NCBI GenBank assembly: GCA_017934525.1
Contig: JAGBJJ010000049.1
Span: 1-64,000, forward strand
From: Prevotella sp.
GTDB taxonomy: Bacteria; Bacteroidota; Bacteroidia; Bacteroidales; Bacteroidaceae
Direction: 5' to 3'
DNA: 64,000 nt
Shown: positions 52,616 to 60,885 of the stretch, piece after piece
Layout: each line of letters opens with the position of its first letter
How positions within the stretch are numbered: the first letter of the stretch is position 1
Translations under genes and position numbers: made by a program
The notes under the pieces: model-generated
What the model was told of the DNA's origin: nothing
The model's database searches: none
The model's input: only the letters and a program-made list of their open reading frames with translations

Positions 52616-53569
52616 TTAACTCTTGAACAAGCTATCTACAAACTCACGCTTGTTAAACAGCTGGAGGTCTTCCATCCCTTCGCCAAGGCCAATATATTTC
52701 ACTGGCACCTTCAGCTGGTCTGAGATGCCTATCACCACGCCGCCCTTGGCCGTACCGTCAAGCTTGGTGATGGCCAGCGATGTGATTTGCGTAACGGCAG
52801 CAAACTGCCGGGCCTGCTCAAACGCGTTCTGTCCCGTCGAGCCGTCGAGCACGAGCATCACCTCGTCAGGAGCTTCCGGCAGCACCTTCTTCATGACTTC
52901 CTTAATCTTTTTCAACTCATTCATCAGCCCTACCTTGTTGTGAAGTCGGCCGGCCGTATCAATGATGACCACGTCGGCACCGTTCGCCTTGGCGCTTTGC
53001 AGCGTATCGAAGGCCACCGAGGCGGGGTCGCTGCCCATTTGCTGCTTCACGACGGGCACTCCCACACGCTCGCCCCAGATGCAGAGCTGTTCCACGGCTG
53101 CTGCCCTGAAAGTGTCGGCAGCACCCAGATAGACTTTCTTTCCGGCCTGCTTAAACTGCCATGCCAGCTTTCCTATGGTCGTGGTCTTCCCGACGCCATT
53201 GACGCCCACCACAAGTATGACGTATGGCTTATGGTCTGACGGGAGGTCCCAGTCTTCCAAGTCTTCGCTATGGTTTTCGGCCAGGAGCGAAGCTATTTCC
53301 TCACGCAAAATATTGTTGAGTTCACTTGTCGACACATACTTGTCGCGTGCCACTCTTTCTTCTATCCTGTTGATAATCTTCAGCGTCGTATCAACACCGA
53401 CATCGCTGGTAATCAACACTTCCTCGAGATTATCAAGCACATCATCGTCTACTTTCGACTTTCCAGCCACTGCACGGGCCAGCTTGTCAAAAACCGACGT
53501 TTTTGTCTTCTCAAGCCCTTTGTCAAGTGTTTCCTGCTTCTTCTTTGTAAAAAATCCAAATAAACCCAT
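52616..53569 (-). CDS. ftsY: Signal recognition particle receptor FtsY
   Basis: From the ATG at 53569 (M-G-L-F-G-F-F) the product has 317 residues. The NG domains are clear: G-V-N-G-V-G-K-T-T-T-I-G-K-L (P-loop), D-T-F-R-A-A-A, D-T-A-G-R, T-K-L-D-G-T-A-K-G-G and the final G-E-G-M-E-D-L. The acidic A domain of E. coli FtsY is absent, as in many bacteria. It guides ribosome-SRP complexes to the membrane. It is the first gene of the long run to queA and has a full promoter. Confidence 0.97.
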   Translation of the reverse strand: MGLFGFFTKKKQETLDKGLEKTKTSVFDKLARAVAGKSKVDDDVLDNLEEVLITSDVGVDTTLKIINRIEERVARDKYVSTSELNNILREEIASLLAENHSEDLEDWDLPSDHKPYVILVVGVNGVGKTTTIGKLAWQFKQAGKKVYLGAADTFRAAAVEQLCIWGERVGVPVVKQQMGSDPASVAFDTLQSAKANGADVVIIDTAGRLHNKVGLMNELKKIKEVMKKVLPEAPDEVMLVLDGSTGQNAFEQARQFAAVTQITSLAITKLDGTAKGGVVIGISDQLKVPVKYIGLGEGMEDLQLFNKREFVDSLFKS

Positions 53570-53592
53570 TCTTTTTTCTTTAAATTCGAGCG

Positions 53593-53623
53593 CAAAAGTA
53601 CTACTTTTTTTTGAAATGCCAAA
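53593..53623 (-). promoter_or_regulatory. Promoter of ftsY and probably of the whole ftsY-to-queA run
   Basis: On the minus strand TTTG (53623-53620) and TACTTTTG (53600-53593) are 19 nt apart. The ftsY start lies 24 nt downstream. No other full promoter was found before the end of the run at queA. Confidence 0.8.
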
Positions 53624-53723
53624 GAGAATAAACATTCTTTATCACTCTTTATCTTTCAACAAGCCAACAGCGCTGTTTTAGCTGTCTTTGGCAAAGACGG
53701 AGAATGCGGCTGCTCTTGAATGG

Positions 53724-54422
53724 TTATTCATAATCGTCGACCACGGCATTCACAAAGTCCATCATAGGCTTTGCCGCACGAAACATCCTGGCCATTTCAT
53801 CGAGCCACGCATCACCACTGAAGAAAGAGTCGGGCACCCGATGCCACGCGCAGTAGTCCTTCATCCGAAGATACTTAACATGCTTGTAATCACGTGGAAA
53901 GCCGGCTGGACATGTCTTTAGTTTCGTCAGGCCGAAACCTTGCGGGCTGTCCCAGTTTGCGTCTTCGCCGGCACCATAGTAGCGCTTGAAACCACGTGAC
54001 TCCACCGCGCTGATCCACTCAGTCTCATTGCTCATGATTTCGTTACGGCAAGCAGTCAGGATATTGGTGGGAAGCCAATAGTTGCCCACGGCCACCATAC
54101 ACTGCCCGGGCTCAATATGCATATAGTAGCCCCCACGCAAGGCTTTCTTGCCATGTGCATTGATGTATGCGCCGAAATGATTCTTGTACGGCGACTTGTC
54201 CGGCGAGAAGCGCGTGTCGCGATAGAAACGATACACACAGTCTTTCACCTGCAGGTGGGCGACAGAAGTATCAAAGGACAGAATTTTAGCCATTGCCTGA
54301 GCCACTCCCCTCTCCCATTCCTGCCGGGCTTCATCATATTCGTCGCGATGAGCATGAAACCACTCGCGGTTATTATTTGCCATTACTTGCTGTAAAAAGT
54401 AAATGATTTTCTCTGCATTCAT
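53724..54422 (-). CDS. DUF2461 domain protein
   Basis: From the ATG at 54422 the product has 232 residues. DUF2461 features are N-N-R-E-W-F-H-A-H-R-D-E-Y near 18-30, Y-R-F-Y-R-D-T-R-F-S-P-D-K-S-P-Y-K-N-H-F-G (spread over 64-84) and G-G-Y-Y-M-H-I-E-P. The biochemical role of this family is not known. It is divergent from nth with overlapping promoters. Confidence 0.88.
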   Translation of the reverse strand: MNAEKIIYFLQQVMANNNREWFHAHRDEYDEARQEWERGVAQAMAKILSFDTSVAHLQVKDCVYRFYRDTRFSPDKSPYKNHFGAYINAHGKKALRGGYYMHIEPGQCMVAVGNYWLPTNILTACRNEIMSNETEWISAVESRGFKRYYGAGEDANWDSPQGFGLTKLKTCPAGFPRDYKHVKYLRMKDYCAWHRVPDSFFSGDAWLDEMARMFRAAKPMMDFVNAVVDDYE

Positions 54423-54443
54423 GATTTTTATCCTTTTTCTGTG

Positions 54444-54475
54444 CAAAATTAATAAAAAAAATCTGCAAAATCAAA
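54444..54475 (-). promoter_or_regulatory. Promoter of the DUF2461 gene
   Basis: On the minus strand TTTG (54475-54472) and TAATTTTG (54451-54444) are 20 nt apart. It overlaps the nth promoter on the other strand. Confidence 0.75.
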
Positions 54476-54492
54476 TTTTTTCTGTACTTTTG
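54462..54492 (+). promoter_or_regulatory. Promoter of nth
   Basis: TCTG (54462-54465, three of four bases of TTTG) and TACTTTTG (54485-54492) are 19 nt apart. The nth ATG at 54499 is only 6 nt after the -7 box, so the mRNA is probably leaderless or nearly so. Confidence 0.65.
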
Positions 54493-54498
54493 CATCCT

Positions 54499-55155
54499 AT
54501 GAACCAGAAAGAAAGATTTGATTTCGTGCTCAACCATTTCAGGCAGCAGATGCCCGAGGTGAACACAGAATTAGAGTTTTCCAGCGTTTTCCAGCTTTTG
54601 GTGGCTGTCATACTCAGTGCCCAATGCACCGATAAACGCATCAACCAGGTGACGCCGGAGCTATTCAGGCATTACCCTGACGCAGCCTCTATGGCCAAGG
54701 CCGAGCCCGAAGACATTCTGGAGTATGTGAAAAGCGTCAGCTACCCTAACTCCAAGGCCCGCCATCTGGCAGATATGGCACGAGCCTTGATGGAGCGACA
54801 CGGGGGCGAGGTGCCTTCCGACATGAACCAGCTGCTCGACTTACCCGGAGTGGGACGCAAGACTGCCAACGTCATCCAGGCTGTGGCCTTCGGCCGGTCG
54901 GCCATGGCCGTCGACACCCACGTCTACCGTGTCAGCCACCGGCTTGGCTTGGTTTCAAAAAACGACGACACTCCATATAAGGTTGAGCAGGCACTGCTGA
55001 AGCGTATTCCAGAGGCCGATATTCCCAAGGCACACCATTGGCTGCTGCTCCACGGGCGCTATGTATGTACCTCACGCAAACCGCATTGCGACAAATGCGA
55101 ATTAGAGAGCATCTGTCCGAAACGGCTCAACGGATCGCGACTGCAAGACCGCTGA
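54499..55155 (+). CDS. nth: Endonuclease III (DNA glycosylase/AP lyase)
   Basis: The 218-residue product starts at M-N-Q-K-E-R-F-D-F; a longer in-frame extension would run through the promoter. Motifs are L-S-A-Q-C-T-D, the helix-hairpin-helix L-P-G-V-G-R-K-T-A-N-V with the catalytic lysine, the catalytic Asp in V-D-T-H-V-Y-R, and the C-terminal 4Fe-4S pattern C-T-S-R-K-P-H-C-D-K-C with a last C in S-I-C-P. It removes oxidised pyrimidines from DNA. Confidence 0.97.
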   Translation: MNQKERFDFVLNHFRQQMPEVNTELEFSSVFQLLVAVILSAQCTDKRINQVTPELFRHYPDAASMAKAEPEDILEYVKSVSYPNSKARHLADMARALMERHGGEVPSDMNQLLDLPGVGRKTANVIQAVAFGRSAMAVDTHVYRVSHRLGLVSKNDDTPYKVEQALLKRIPEADIPKAHHWLLLHGRYVCTSRKPHCDKCELESICPKRLNGSRLQDR

Positions 55156-55192
55156 AATCAAGAGAAAAAAGTTTTTTATATCAATCAGAATA

Positions 55193-56815
55193 ATGAACAT
55201 TACTTTACAGTCAATCATCCTAACTGGCATTTTGGGCTGTGCCATGCCTGCATTCTCACAAGACAACGAATTCCTTGCCGACGAGCACACCCCATTATCA
55301 TGCACCAGCATCATGGTGGGCAAAAAAGCATCCACCGACGGGTCAGTCATCACGTCGCACACTTGCGACTCCTGGTATCGCACATGGATGCAAATCGTAC
55401 CGTCAAAAGACTACGCACGAGACACCGTCACTGCTATCTACGACGGGCGCATGCACACCCAGTCGGCCCAAGACAGCACGAAGATGCACCGCCGGGGAGT
55501 CATCCCGCAGGTAAGACACACCTTCAGATACCTCGACACGGCCTACCCCTGCCTCAACGAGAAACAACTGGCTATGGGCGAGACGACCATCTCCGGACGC
55601 GACACGCTTCAGAACAAAAAGGGACTTTTTCTTATCGAAGAGCTTGAGCGCATCGCGTTAGAACGGTGCTCCACCGCACGCGACGCCATCAGACTGATGG
55701 GGCAGCTCGTCAAGACATACGGCTATGGCGACAGCGGCGAGTGCCTCACCATTGCCGACAAAGACGAAGTCTGGATTTTCGAGATTTTCGGCGAGGGGCC
55801 AAAGAAAATAGGCGGAGTATGGGCTGCGGTGCGCATTCCTGATGACGAAATTGCCGTCTCGGCAAACATCTCGCGTATCGGACAAATCGACTTCAACGAC
55901 CCTGAAAACTACATGGTGTCAGACAATGTGCGCGACGTGGCACGCAAACTGAAACTATGGGATGGCAAAGAAGAATTCTGCTTCTGGAAGATATTCAGCG
56001 GCGGGAATTATTTTGGCGAGAAGAAAAACTATAGCGTTCGCGAACATTATATAATGAATGCGCTCGCTCCGTCACTTCATCTGAGCGACACCATTGAGCA
56101 GCTCCCGCTAAGTGTCAAGCCCGACAGCAAGGTCAGTCCCGAACAAGTGATGCGCCTGTTAGGCAGCTATTATGAGGGCACTGACAAAAACCTCAGCGGG
56201 CGCCACAAGATACCTAATAAAAAGAAGAACACCGACGGAGAGGCAGAGCCTGACAGCATCGTGTCTCCTTTCTCCAACCCCTGGATGAGACCCGATGAAA
56301 TCAATATGTACTACGCCATGGGCGACTCGGTCATGAAAAACATCCGAACCGTCAGCGTGCCCTGGTGTGCCTATAGCACCGTTATTCAGTTGCGCTCATG
56401 GCTGCCTGACGAAATTGGCGGCGTGGCATGGATTGCCCTCGACAACCCCGGCGAGAGTCCGAGGTTCCCAGTCTTCTCCGGCACGACGGAGCTACCGCGC
56501 CTATTGGCTGTCTGCGGACAACACACCGACCGCGATGATGCGGCATTATGGCACTACAGGAAAGCCAACCGGCTGGCCACCGTGCGCTGGGGCACCTACC
56601 GCAAGACGCTCGAGCCCATGCGCGACTATTTCATCGAAAAGGCTTTCCGTGAACTGCCTTTCGTAGAGCAGAGCTGGAAAACGACAAACGAGCTGTCAGC
56701 TGACAAAGCCCGGCAAATGCTCAATGGTTATACGGCCGACTTCTTCGGGGCCACCATCATGAGATGGGACGAGATGGCACGCACATTCTGGCGACAGACC
56801 TGGACCGGTTTCTGA
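55193..56815 (+). CDS. C69-family dipeptidase, secreted
   Basis: The 540-residue product has a signal peptide (cleavage near Ser-Gln at 22-23) and a short propeptide ending before Cys37. That cysteine is the N-terminal nucleophile of the C69 family (S-C-T-S-I-M-V-G), exposed by self-cleavage. Later family regions include D-G-S-V-I-T-S-H-T-C-D near 49-59, G-E-T-T-I-S-G-R-D, and Y-G-Y-G-D-S-G-E-C-L. It should cut dipeptides in the periplasm, a useful step for an amino-acid-fermenting bacterium. It lies 37 bp after nth with no promoter box seen between. Confidence 0.92.
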   Translation: MNITLQSIILTGILGCAMPAFSQDNEFLADEHTPLSCTSIMVGKKASTDGSVITSHTCDSWYRTWMQIVPSKDYARDTVTAIYDGRMHTQSAQDSTKMHRRGVIPQVRHTFRYLDTAYPCLNEKQLAMGETTISGRDTLQNKKGLFLIEELERIALERCSTARDAIRLMGQLVKTYGYGDSGECLTIADKDEVWIFEIFGEGPKKIGGVWAAVRIPDDEIAVSANISRIGQIDFNDPENYMVSDNVRDVARKLKLWDGKEEFCFWKIFSGGNYFGEKKNYSVREHYIMNALAPSLHLSDTIEQLPLSVKPDSKVSPEQVMRLLGSYYEGTDKNLSGRHKIPNKKKNTDGEAEPDSIVSPFSNPWMRPDEINMYYAMGDSVMKNIRTVSVPWCAYSTVIQLRSWLPDEIGGVAWIALDNPGESPRFPVFSGTTELPRLLAVCGQHTDRDDAALWHYRKANRLATVRWGTYRKTLEPMRDYFIEKAFRELPFVEQSWKTTNELSADKARQMLNGYTADFFGATIMRWDEMARTFWRQTWTGF

Positions 56816-56846
56816 AACATCTTCTACAACAATAAATGCAAACACA

Positions 56847-57320
56847 GTGAAACAAAACAGAATTCTCTTCGTATGCCACGGAAACATCTGCCGAAGTCCC
56901 ATGGCAGAGTTTGTAATGAAAGACATGGTGGCAAAGGCCGGCATGGCCGACAGATACTTCATTGAGTCGGCTGCTACGTCGGCAGAAGAAATCGGCAACG
57001 AGGTCTACCCGCCAGCCAAACAGAAGCTGACAGAACACGGCATCTCGGCTAAAGGAAAGACGGCCCGTCAGATGACGGCCGACGATTACTGCCGCTACGA
57101 CCTCATCATCGGCATGGATCGTTGGAATATGCGCGACATGAAGCGCACCTGCGGCGGCGACCCTTATGGGAAACTACACTTGCTGATGGACTTCACGTCG
57201 CGACCTGGCGATGTGGCCGACCCTTGGTACACCCGCGACTTCGGAGCTACGTGGCGCGATGTAGAGGAAGGCTGCCAAGGCTTGATGAAATGGATTGAGA
57301 ACAACAACCAAACAAAATAA
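56847..57320 (+). CDS. Low-molecular-weight protein-tyrosine phosphatase
   Basis: The 157-residue product uses a GTG start at 56847; the nearest ATG upstream is out of frame. The P-loop C-H-G-N-I-C-R-S (10-17) holds the nucleophilic Cys10 and Arg16. The general acid is in the loop D-P-W-Y near 126-129. The family removes phosphate from tyrosine or arginine, often in control of capsule synthesis. No kinase or polysaccharide gene is nearby. It lies 31 bp after the dipeptidase gene. Confidence 0.93.
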   Translation: MKQNRILFVCHGNICRSPMAEFVMKDMVAKAGMADRYFIESAATSAEEIGNEVYPPAKQKLTEHGISAKGKTARQMTADDYCRYDLIIGMDRWNMRDMKRTCGGDPYGKLHLLMDFTSRPGDVADPWYTRDFGATWRDVEEGCQGLMKWIENNNQTK

Positions 57321-57325
57321 CCAAT

Positions 57326-58399
57326 ATGAAAAAAATGATGACTTTTCTCCTCACGATGCTGGGGTTGCACTGCACTTCGGCCTGCGGACAGCATACTTAC
57401 GAAGATGCCGATGTCAGCACATTTGCTGTGTTTATCAATACTCCCGACGTGCAAGTGCTCGACGTGCGCACGGCTGAAGAATATGCCGAAGGCCACATTG
57501 CCGGCGCCATGCTTTGCGACGTGAAGCAAGCCGACTTCCCGACGCGCGCAGCACAGCTGCTTGCCCCTGGAAAACCCGTGGCCGTCTACTGCCGCAGCGG
57601 TCGTCGCTCAGTCTCTGCAGCCCAGATGCTGGCAGCAGAAGGGTTTAAAGTAGTCAACCTGAAAGGCGGCATCATGGCATGGCAGGCCGACAGCATGCCT
57701 GTCACCACCGACAACGACATGGAAGGAAAAGAGGTAGACGTATTCACCACCAAGAGTGGGAAAAACGTCGCATTCCATACGCTCATGCATGCCAGCATCC
57801 GCATCGTCTACGACAATAAGGAGATTGAGATAGATCCCGTAGGTCAGTTAGGCGAGCGCACCACCGACTATTCAGCCATACCCAAGGCCGACTACATCTT
57901 TGTCACGCACGAGCATTTCGACCACTTCGACCAGCAAGCCATCAAGTTGCTCACGTCCGACACTACTTTGCTCATTACCAACAAACGGTGCGCCGACATC
58001 ATCGGCTACGGACACGTCATGGCCAACGGCGACAAGATGGCCCTGGCCGACAACTTCACCGTGGAAGCCGTGCCGGCTTACAACGTCACGGAAGGACGCA
58101 CACAGTTTCATCCCAAAGGGCGCGACAACGGCTTCATCATTGACATCGACGGCCTGCGCATTTATATAGCAGGCGACACCGAGGACATCGATGAAATGGC
58201 AGAATTCGGGCACATCGACATCGCTTTCCTGCCCTGCAACCAACCTTATACCATGACGCCCGACCAGCTCGTCAGAGCCGCACGCATCATCAAGCCAAGC
58301 GTGCTGTTTCCCTATCACTACGGACAGACAGACGTGAGGCAGCTACCTGCTCTGCTTAAAGACGACAACATCGACGTCAGAATCAGACACTACGAATAA
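57326..58399 (+). CDS. Rhodanese and metallo-beta-lactamase-fold fusion, probable lipoprotein
   Basis: The 357-residue product has an N-terminal export signal with a possible lipobox (T-S-A-C at 17-20). A rhodanese domain follows at about 25-125, with the active cysteine in Y-C-R-S-G-R-R-S (Cys89). The UlaG-like metallo-hydrolase domain spans about 135-357, with T-H-E-H-F-D-H (His195, His197, Asp199, His200) and A-G-D-T-E-D. In the known persulfide dioxygenase fusions the hydrolase comes first; here the rhodanese comes first and the hydrolase is of another branch. It starts 5 bp after the phosphatase gene. The substrate is unknown; sulfur transfer linked to hydrolysis is only a guess. Confidence 0.85.
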   Translation: MKKMMTFLLTMLGLHCTSACGQHTYEDADVSTFAVFINTPDVQVLDVRTAEEYAEGHIAGAMLCDVKQADFPTRAAQLLAPGKPVAVYCRSGRRSVSAAQMLAAEGFKVVNLKGGIMAWQADSMPVTTDNDMEGKEVDVFTTKSGKNVAFHTLMHASIRIVYDNKEIEIDPVGQLGERTTDYSAIPKADYIFVTHEHFDHFDQQAIKLLTSDTTLLITNKRCADIIGYGHVMANGDKMALADNFTVEAVPAYNVTEGRTQFHPKGRDNGFIIDIDGLRIYIAGDTEDIDEMAEFGHIDIAFLPCNQPYTMTPDQLVRAARIIKPSVLFPYHYGQTDVRQLPALLKDDNIDVRIRHYE

Positions 58400-58411
58400 G
58401 ACATCCAGCTC

Positions 58412-59236
58412 ATGAACATCATACAGATAGAGTCGCTATCGCATCCTGCCGTTGAACTGTTTGCCACGCTTACCGAAGCACAACTGCGCAACAAGCTCGA
58501 CCCGGCTAAAGGCATATTCATTGCCGAGAGTCCCAAGGTCATTGCTGTTGCCCTTGATGCCGGCTACACGCCCATAGCGCTGCTCTGCGAGCAAAAACAC
58601 ATCACGGGCGATGCCAGCAGCATCATCAGCCGATGTGGCGACATCCCCATATACACCGGGCAGCGCGACCTCCTGGCACAACTGACGGGCTATACCCTCA
58701 CGCGCGGCGTGCTCTGCGCCATGCAGAGACCACAGCCAAAATCCGTCGACAACGTATGCCGCGAGGCGAGACGCATTGTCGTCATTAAAGGCGTTGTCGA
58801 CACCACCAACATCGGGGCCATCTTCCGTTCTGCCGCAGCATTGGGCATCGATGGCGTGCTGCTGACACGCGACTCTTGCGACCCTCTCAACCGCCGTTCT
58901 GTACGTGTCTCCATGGGTAGCGTTTTTCTTGTTCCATGGGCATGGATTGACTCGCCACTCACCACCCTCCACCAATGGGGCTTCAAGACGGCAGCCATGG
59001 CGCTGACCGATGCTTCAATACCCATCGACCACCCGCTATTGGCCCAAGAGCAACGCCTGGCCATCATCATGGGAACAGAAGGCGACGGCCTGCCACATAC
59101 CACGATAGCAGAGGCCGACTACGTAGTACGCATCCCGATGTCGCATGGCGTTGATTCGCTCAACGTGGCTGCTGCCGCCGCCGTGGCTTTCTGGCAACTG
59201 CGGCGCCCAACTGCACCCGAGCGTGAGACCAGATGA
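58412..59236 (+). CDS. SpoU/TrmH-family RNA 2'-O-methyltransferase
   Basis: The 274-residue product has a short N-terminal RNA-binding domain (about 1-105) and a SPOUT domain. The three knot motifs are D-T-T-N-I-G-A-I-F-R-S-A-A near 131-143, the I-M-G-T-E-G-D-G-L segment near 211-219, and the I-P-M-x-x-x-V-D-S-L-N-V-A-A-A-A-A-V-A-F region near 239-259. It methylates a ribose in tRNA or rRNA. The exact target cannot be told. It starts 12 bp after the fusion gene. Confidence 0.92.
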   Translation: MNIIQIESLSHPAVELFATLTEAQLRNKLDPAKGIFIAESPKVIAVALDAGYTPIALLCEQKHITGDASSIISRCGDIPIYTGQRDLLAQLTGYTLTRGVLCAMQRPQPKSVDNVCREARRIVVIKGVVDTTNIGAIFRSAAALGIDGVLLTRDSCDPLNRRSVRVSMGSVFLVPWAWIDSPLTTLHQWGFKTAAMALTDASIPIDHPLLAQEQRLAIIMGTEGDGLPHTTIAEADYVVRIPMSHGVDSLNVAAAAAVAFWQLRRPTAPERETR

Positions 59237-59341
59237 TAGTCTGCTGAAAATGTTTTTGCCGCAGAAAACTTCAACAAGAGACATAAATTAACATTTCTGA
59301 AAGCAACTTTTCATGGCAATTCAAAAAAAATGCAAGAAAAA

Positions 59342-59373
59342 TTTGGCGGTATCAAAAAAAGTTCGTACCTTTG
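59342..59373 (+). promoter_or_regulatory. Promoter of the Ser-Glu-Glu tRNA operon
   Basis: TTTG (59342-59345) and TACCTTTG (59366-59373) are 20 nt apart, a full consensus match, 54 nt before tRNA-Ser. Confidence 0.82.
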
Positions 59374-59427
59374 CATCCGCATTTCAGAGGAAGTGCCATT
59401 CGGAGCCCCATCAAGGGAAAAATCCGG

Positions 59428-59514
59428 GGAAGTTTGGGTGAGTGGCTGAAACCAGCAGTTTGCTAAACTGCCGTACGGGTTCCCGTACCGGGGGTTCGAA
59501 TCCCCCAGCTTCCG
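59428..59514 (+). tRNA. tRNA-Ser (GCT)
   Basis: The 87-nt sequence has a long variable arm typical of tRNA-Ser, a 7-bp acceptor stem with one G-U pair, T-loop GTTCGAA and anticodon loop TTGCTAA, giving anticodon GCT. The discriminator is G and no CCA is encoded. Confidence 0.96.
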
Positions 59515-59521
59515 CAGAAAT

Positions 59522-59593
59522 GGTCGGTTCATCTAACGGTTAGGATACAAGATTCTCAATCTTGGCATAAGGGTTCGATTCCCTTACCGACTA
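59522..59593 (+). tRNA. tRNA-Glu (CTC), copy 1
   Basis: The 72-nt sequence has acceptor stem G-G-T-C-G-G-T (first pair G-U), T-loop GTTCGAT and anticodon loop TTCTCAA, giving anticodon CTC for Glu. It begins 7 nt after tRNA-Ser. Confidence 0.95.
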
Positions 59594-59625
59594 CTTTTCT
59601 CACTCTTTTCTACAAGTTATCTGAC

Positions 59626-59697
59626 GGTCGGTTCATCTAACGGTTAGGATACAAGATTCTCAATCTTGGCATAAGGGTTCGATTCCCTTACCGACTA
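59626..59697 (+). tRNA. tRNA-Glu (CTC), copy 2
   Basis: Identical to the first tRNA-Glu and 32 nt after it, followed by the terminator at 59715-59742. Confidence 0.95.
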
Positions 59698-59714
59698 CTT
59701 AAGAAAACCTCAAG

Positions 59715-59742
59715 AAGCCCACTCTTAGCGAGGGGCTTTTTT
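59715..59742 (+). terminator. Terminator of the Ser-Glu-Glu tRNA operon
   Basis: A stem of AAGCCC and CTC (with one bulged A) pairing with GAGGGGCTT around a small loop is followed by TTTTTT. The loop-side sequence TTAGCGAG also occurs in the hairpin at 84-116, which follows the tRNA-Asp pair. Confidence 0.85.
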
Positions 59743-59770
59743 CGTATATACTCAAAAAAAACATCTGAAC

Positions 59771-60475
59771 ATGGAGGAAGATCAATTCTCAAGAACCCGC
59801 ATGTTGTTCGGCAGCGAAGCAGTAAGCGCGCTGAGCAAGAGCCGCGTTGCCGTCTTCGGCGTGGGCGGCGTGGGCGGCTATGCCGTGGAAGTATTGGCAA
59901 GAAGCGGTGTGGGATGTATTCACCTGATTGACAACGACATCGTGAACATCACCAACCTCAACCGCCAGATTGTGGCACTCCACTCCACCATCGGGCAATA
60001 TAAGGTCGACGTGGCCAAGCATCGCATACACGACATCAACCCCTGCTGCGACGTTGTTACCCACAAAATGTTCTATCTGCCCGAAAATGCCGATGAGATA
60101 GACCTCGGTTCCTTTGATTATGTCGTAGACTGCATCGATACCGTTTCCGCTAAACTTGAACTTATCCGCCGATGCCACGAATTAGGCGTGAAACTGATTT
60201 CGTCGATGGGGGCTGCCAACAAGTTCGATGCCACCGCATTTCGCGTGGCCGATATAGAAAAGACCTCCGTCGACCCGCTGGCTAAGGTGATCAGAAAGAA
60301 ACTGCGCAAAGAGGGCATAAAAGGCGTGAAGGTAGTATTCAGCGAAGAAGAGCCGCAGAAGTCAGGCGACCGCAAGGCACCTGCCTCTAATGCCTTCGTG
60401 CCGGCCGCCGCCGGACTGATTATAGGTGGAGAGGTGGTGAAAGATATCATCAGGTGTACAAGCACCGTTTTTTAA
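59771..60475 (+). CDS. tcdA: tRNA threonylcarbamoyladenosine dehydratase TcdA
   Basis: The 234-residue product is an E1-like adenylating enzyme with the nucleotide loop V-F-G-V-G-G-V-G-G-Y (28-37), D-x-D near 55-57, N-L-N-R-Q and D-C-I-D-T. The region S-S-M-G-A-A-N-K-F-D is typical of TcdA (formerly YgdL/CsdL). It cyclises t6A37 of tRNA to ct6A. No ubiquitin-like or ThiS partner is nearby, which supports TcdA over ThiF or MoeB. It follows the tRNA-Glu terminator by 28 bp. Confidence 0.92.
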   Translation: MEEDQFSRTRMLFGSEAVSALSKSRVAVFGVGGVGGYAVEVLARSGVGCIHLIDNDIVNITNLNRQIVALHSTIGQYKVDVAKHRIHDINPCCDVVTHKMFYLPENADEIDLGSFDYVVDCIDTVSAKLELIRRCHELGVKLISSMGAANKFDATAFRVADIEKTSVDPLAKVIRKKLRKEGIKGVKVVFSEEEPQKSGDRKAPASNAFVPAAAGLIIGGEVVKDIIRCTSTVF

Positions 60476-60503
60476 ATAACAGAATACAACCAATCAGAAC
60501 ACC

Positions 60504-60863
60504 ATGGCACAACACAACGAAACAGGGAAATGGGGCGAAGGCATGGCTGCGGCCTACCTGCAGGAGAAAGGCTATGTCATCTTAGAGCACGACTGGCGGT
60601 CAGGCCACCGCGACATTGACCTCGTGGCGCGCAAAGACGACCTGACCGTGTTCGTCGAAGTTAAGACGCGAGCTGACGAACGGCTTGTCGAGGCAGTCAA
60701 AGCCGTCGACTACCAGAAACGGCAGAACTTACGCAAAGCCATCAACAGCTACGTAAAGATGCACGAAGTAGACACAGACATCCGGTTCGACGTCATTGCC
60801 GTTATCGGCACTCCGGGCTCCATGCCCAGAATAGAGCATTTAGAAGACGTGTGGATATTCTGA
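60504..60863 (+). CDS. YraN-family (UPF0102) nuclease-fold protein
   Basis: The 119-residue product has the PD-(D/E)XK-like core of the YraN family: G-E-x-x-A-A-x-Y-L near 11-19, G-H-R-D-I-D-L-V-A-R and V-F-V-E-V-K-T-R near 49-56. It may act on branched or damaged DNA, but its function is not established. It lies 28 bp after tcdA and is convergent with the lipoprotein gene. Confidence 0.92.
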   Translation: MAQHNETGKWGEGMAAAYLQEKGYVILEHDWRSGHRDIDLVARKDDLTVFVEVKTRADERLVEAVKAVDYQKRQNLRKAINSYVKMHEVDTDIRFDVIAVIGTPGSMPRIEHLEDVWIF

Positions 60864-60885
60864 TTCACCCGCCGTCTTCATACTC

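Noticed and set aside
53636..53723. Terminator after the DUF2461 gene
   Set aside because: A GCCAA/CAGC stem with a 3-nt bulge exists, but the T tract is poor, so it is not listed as a feature.
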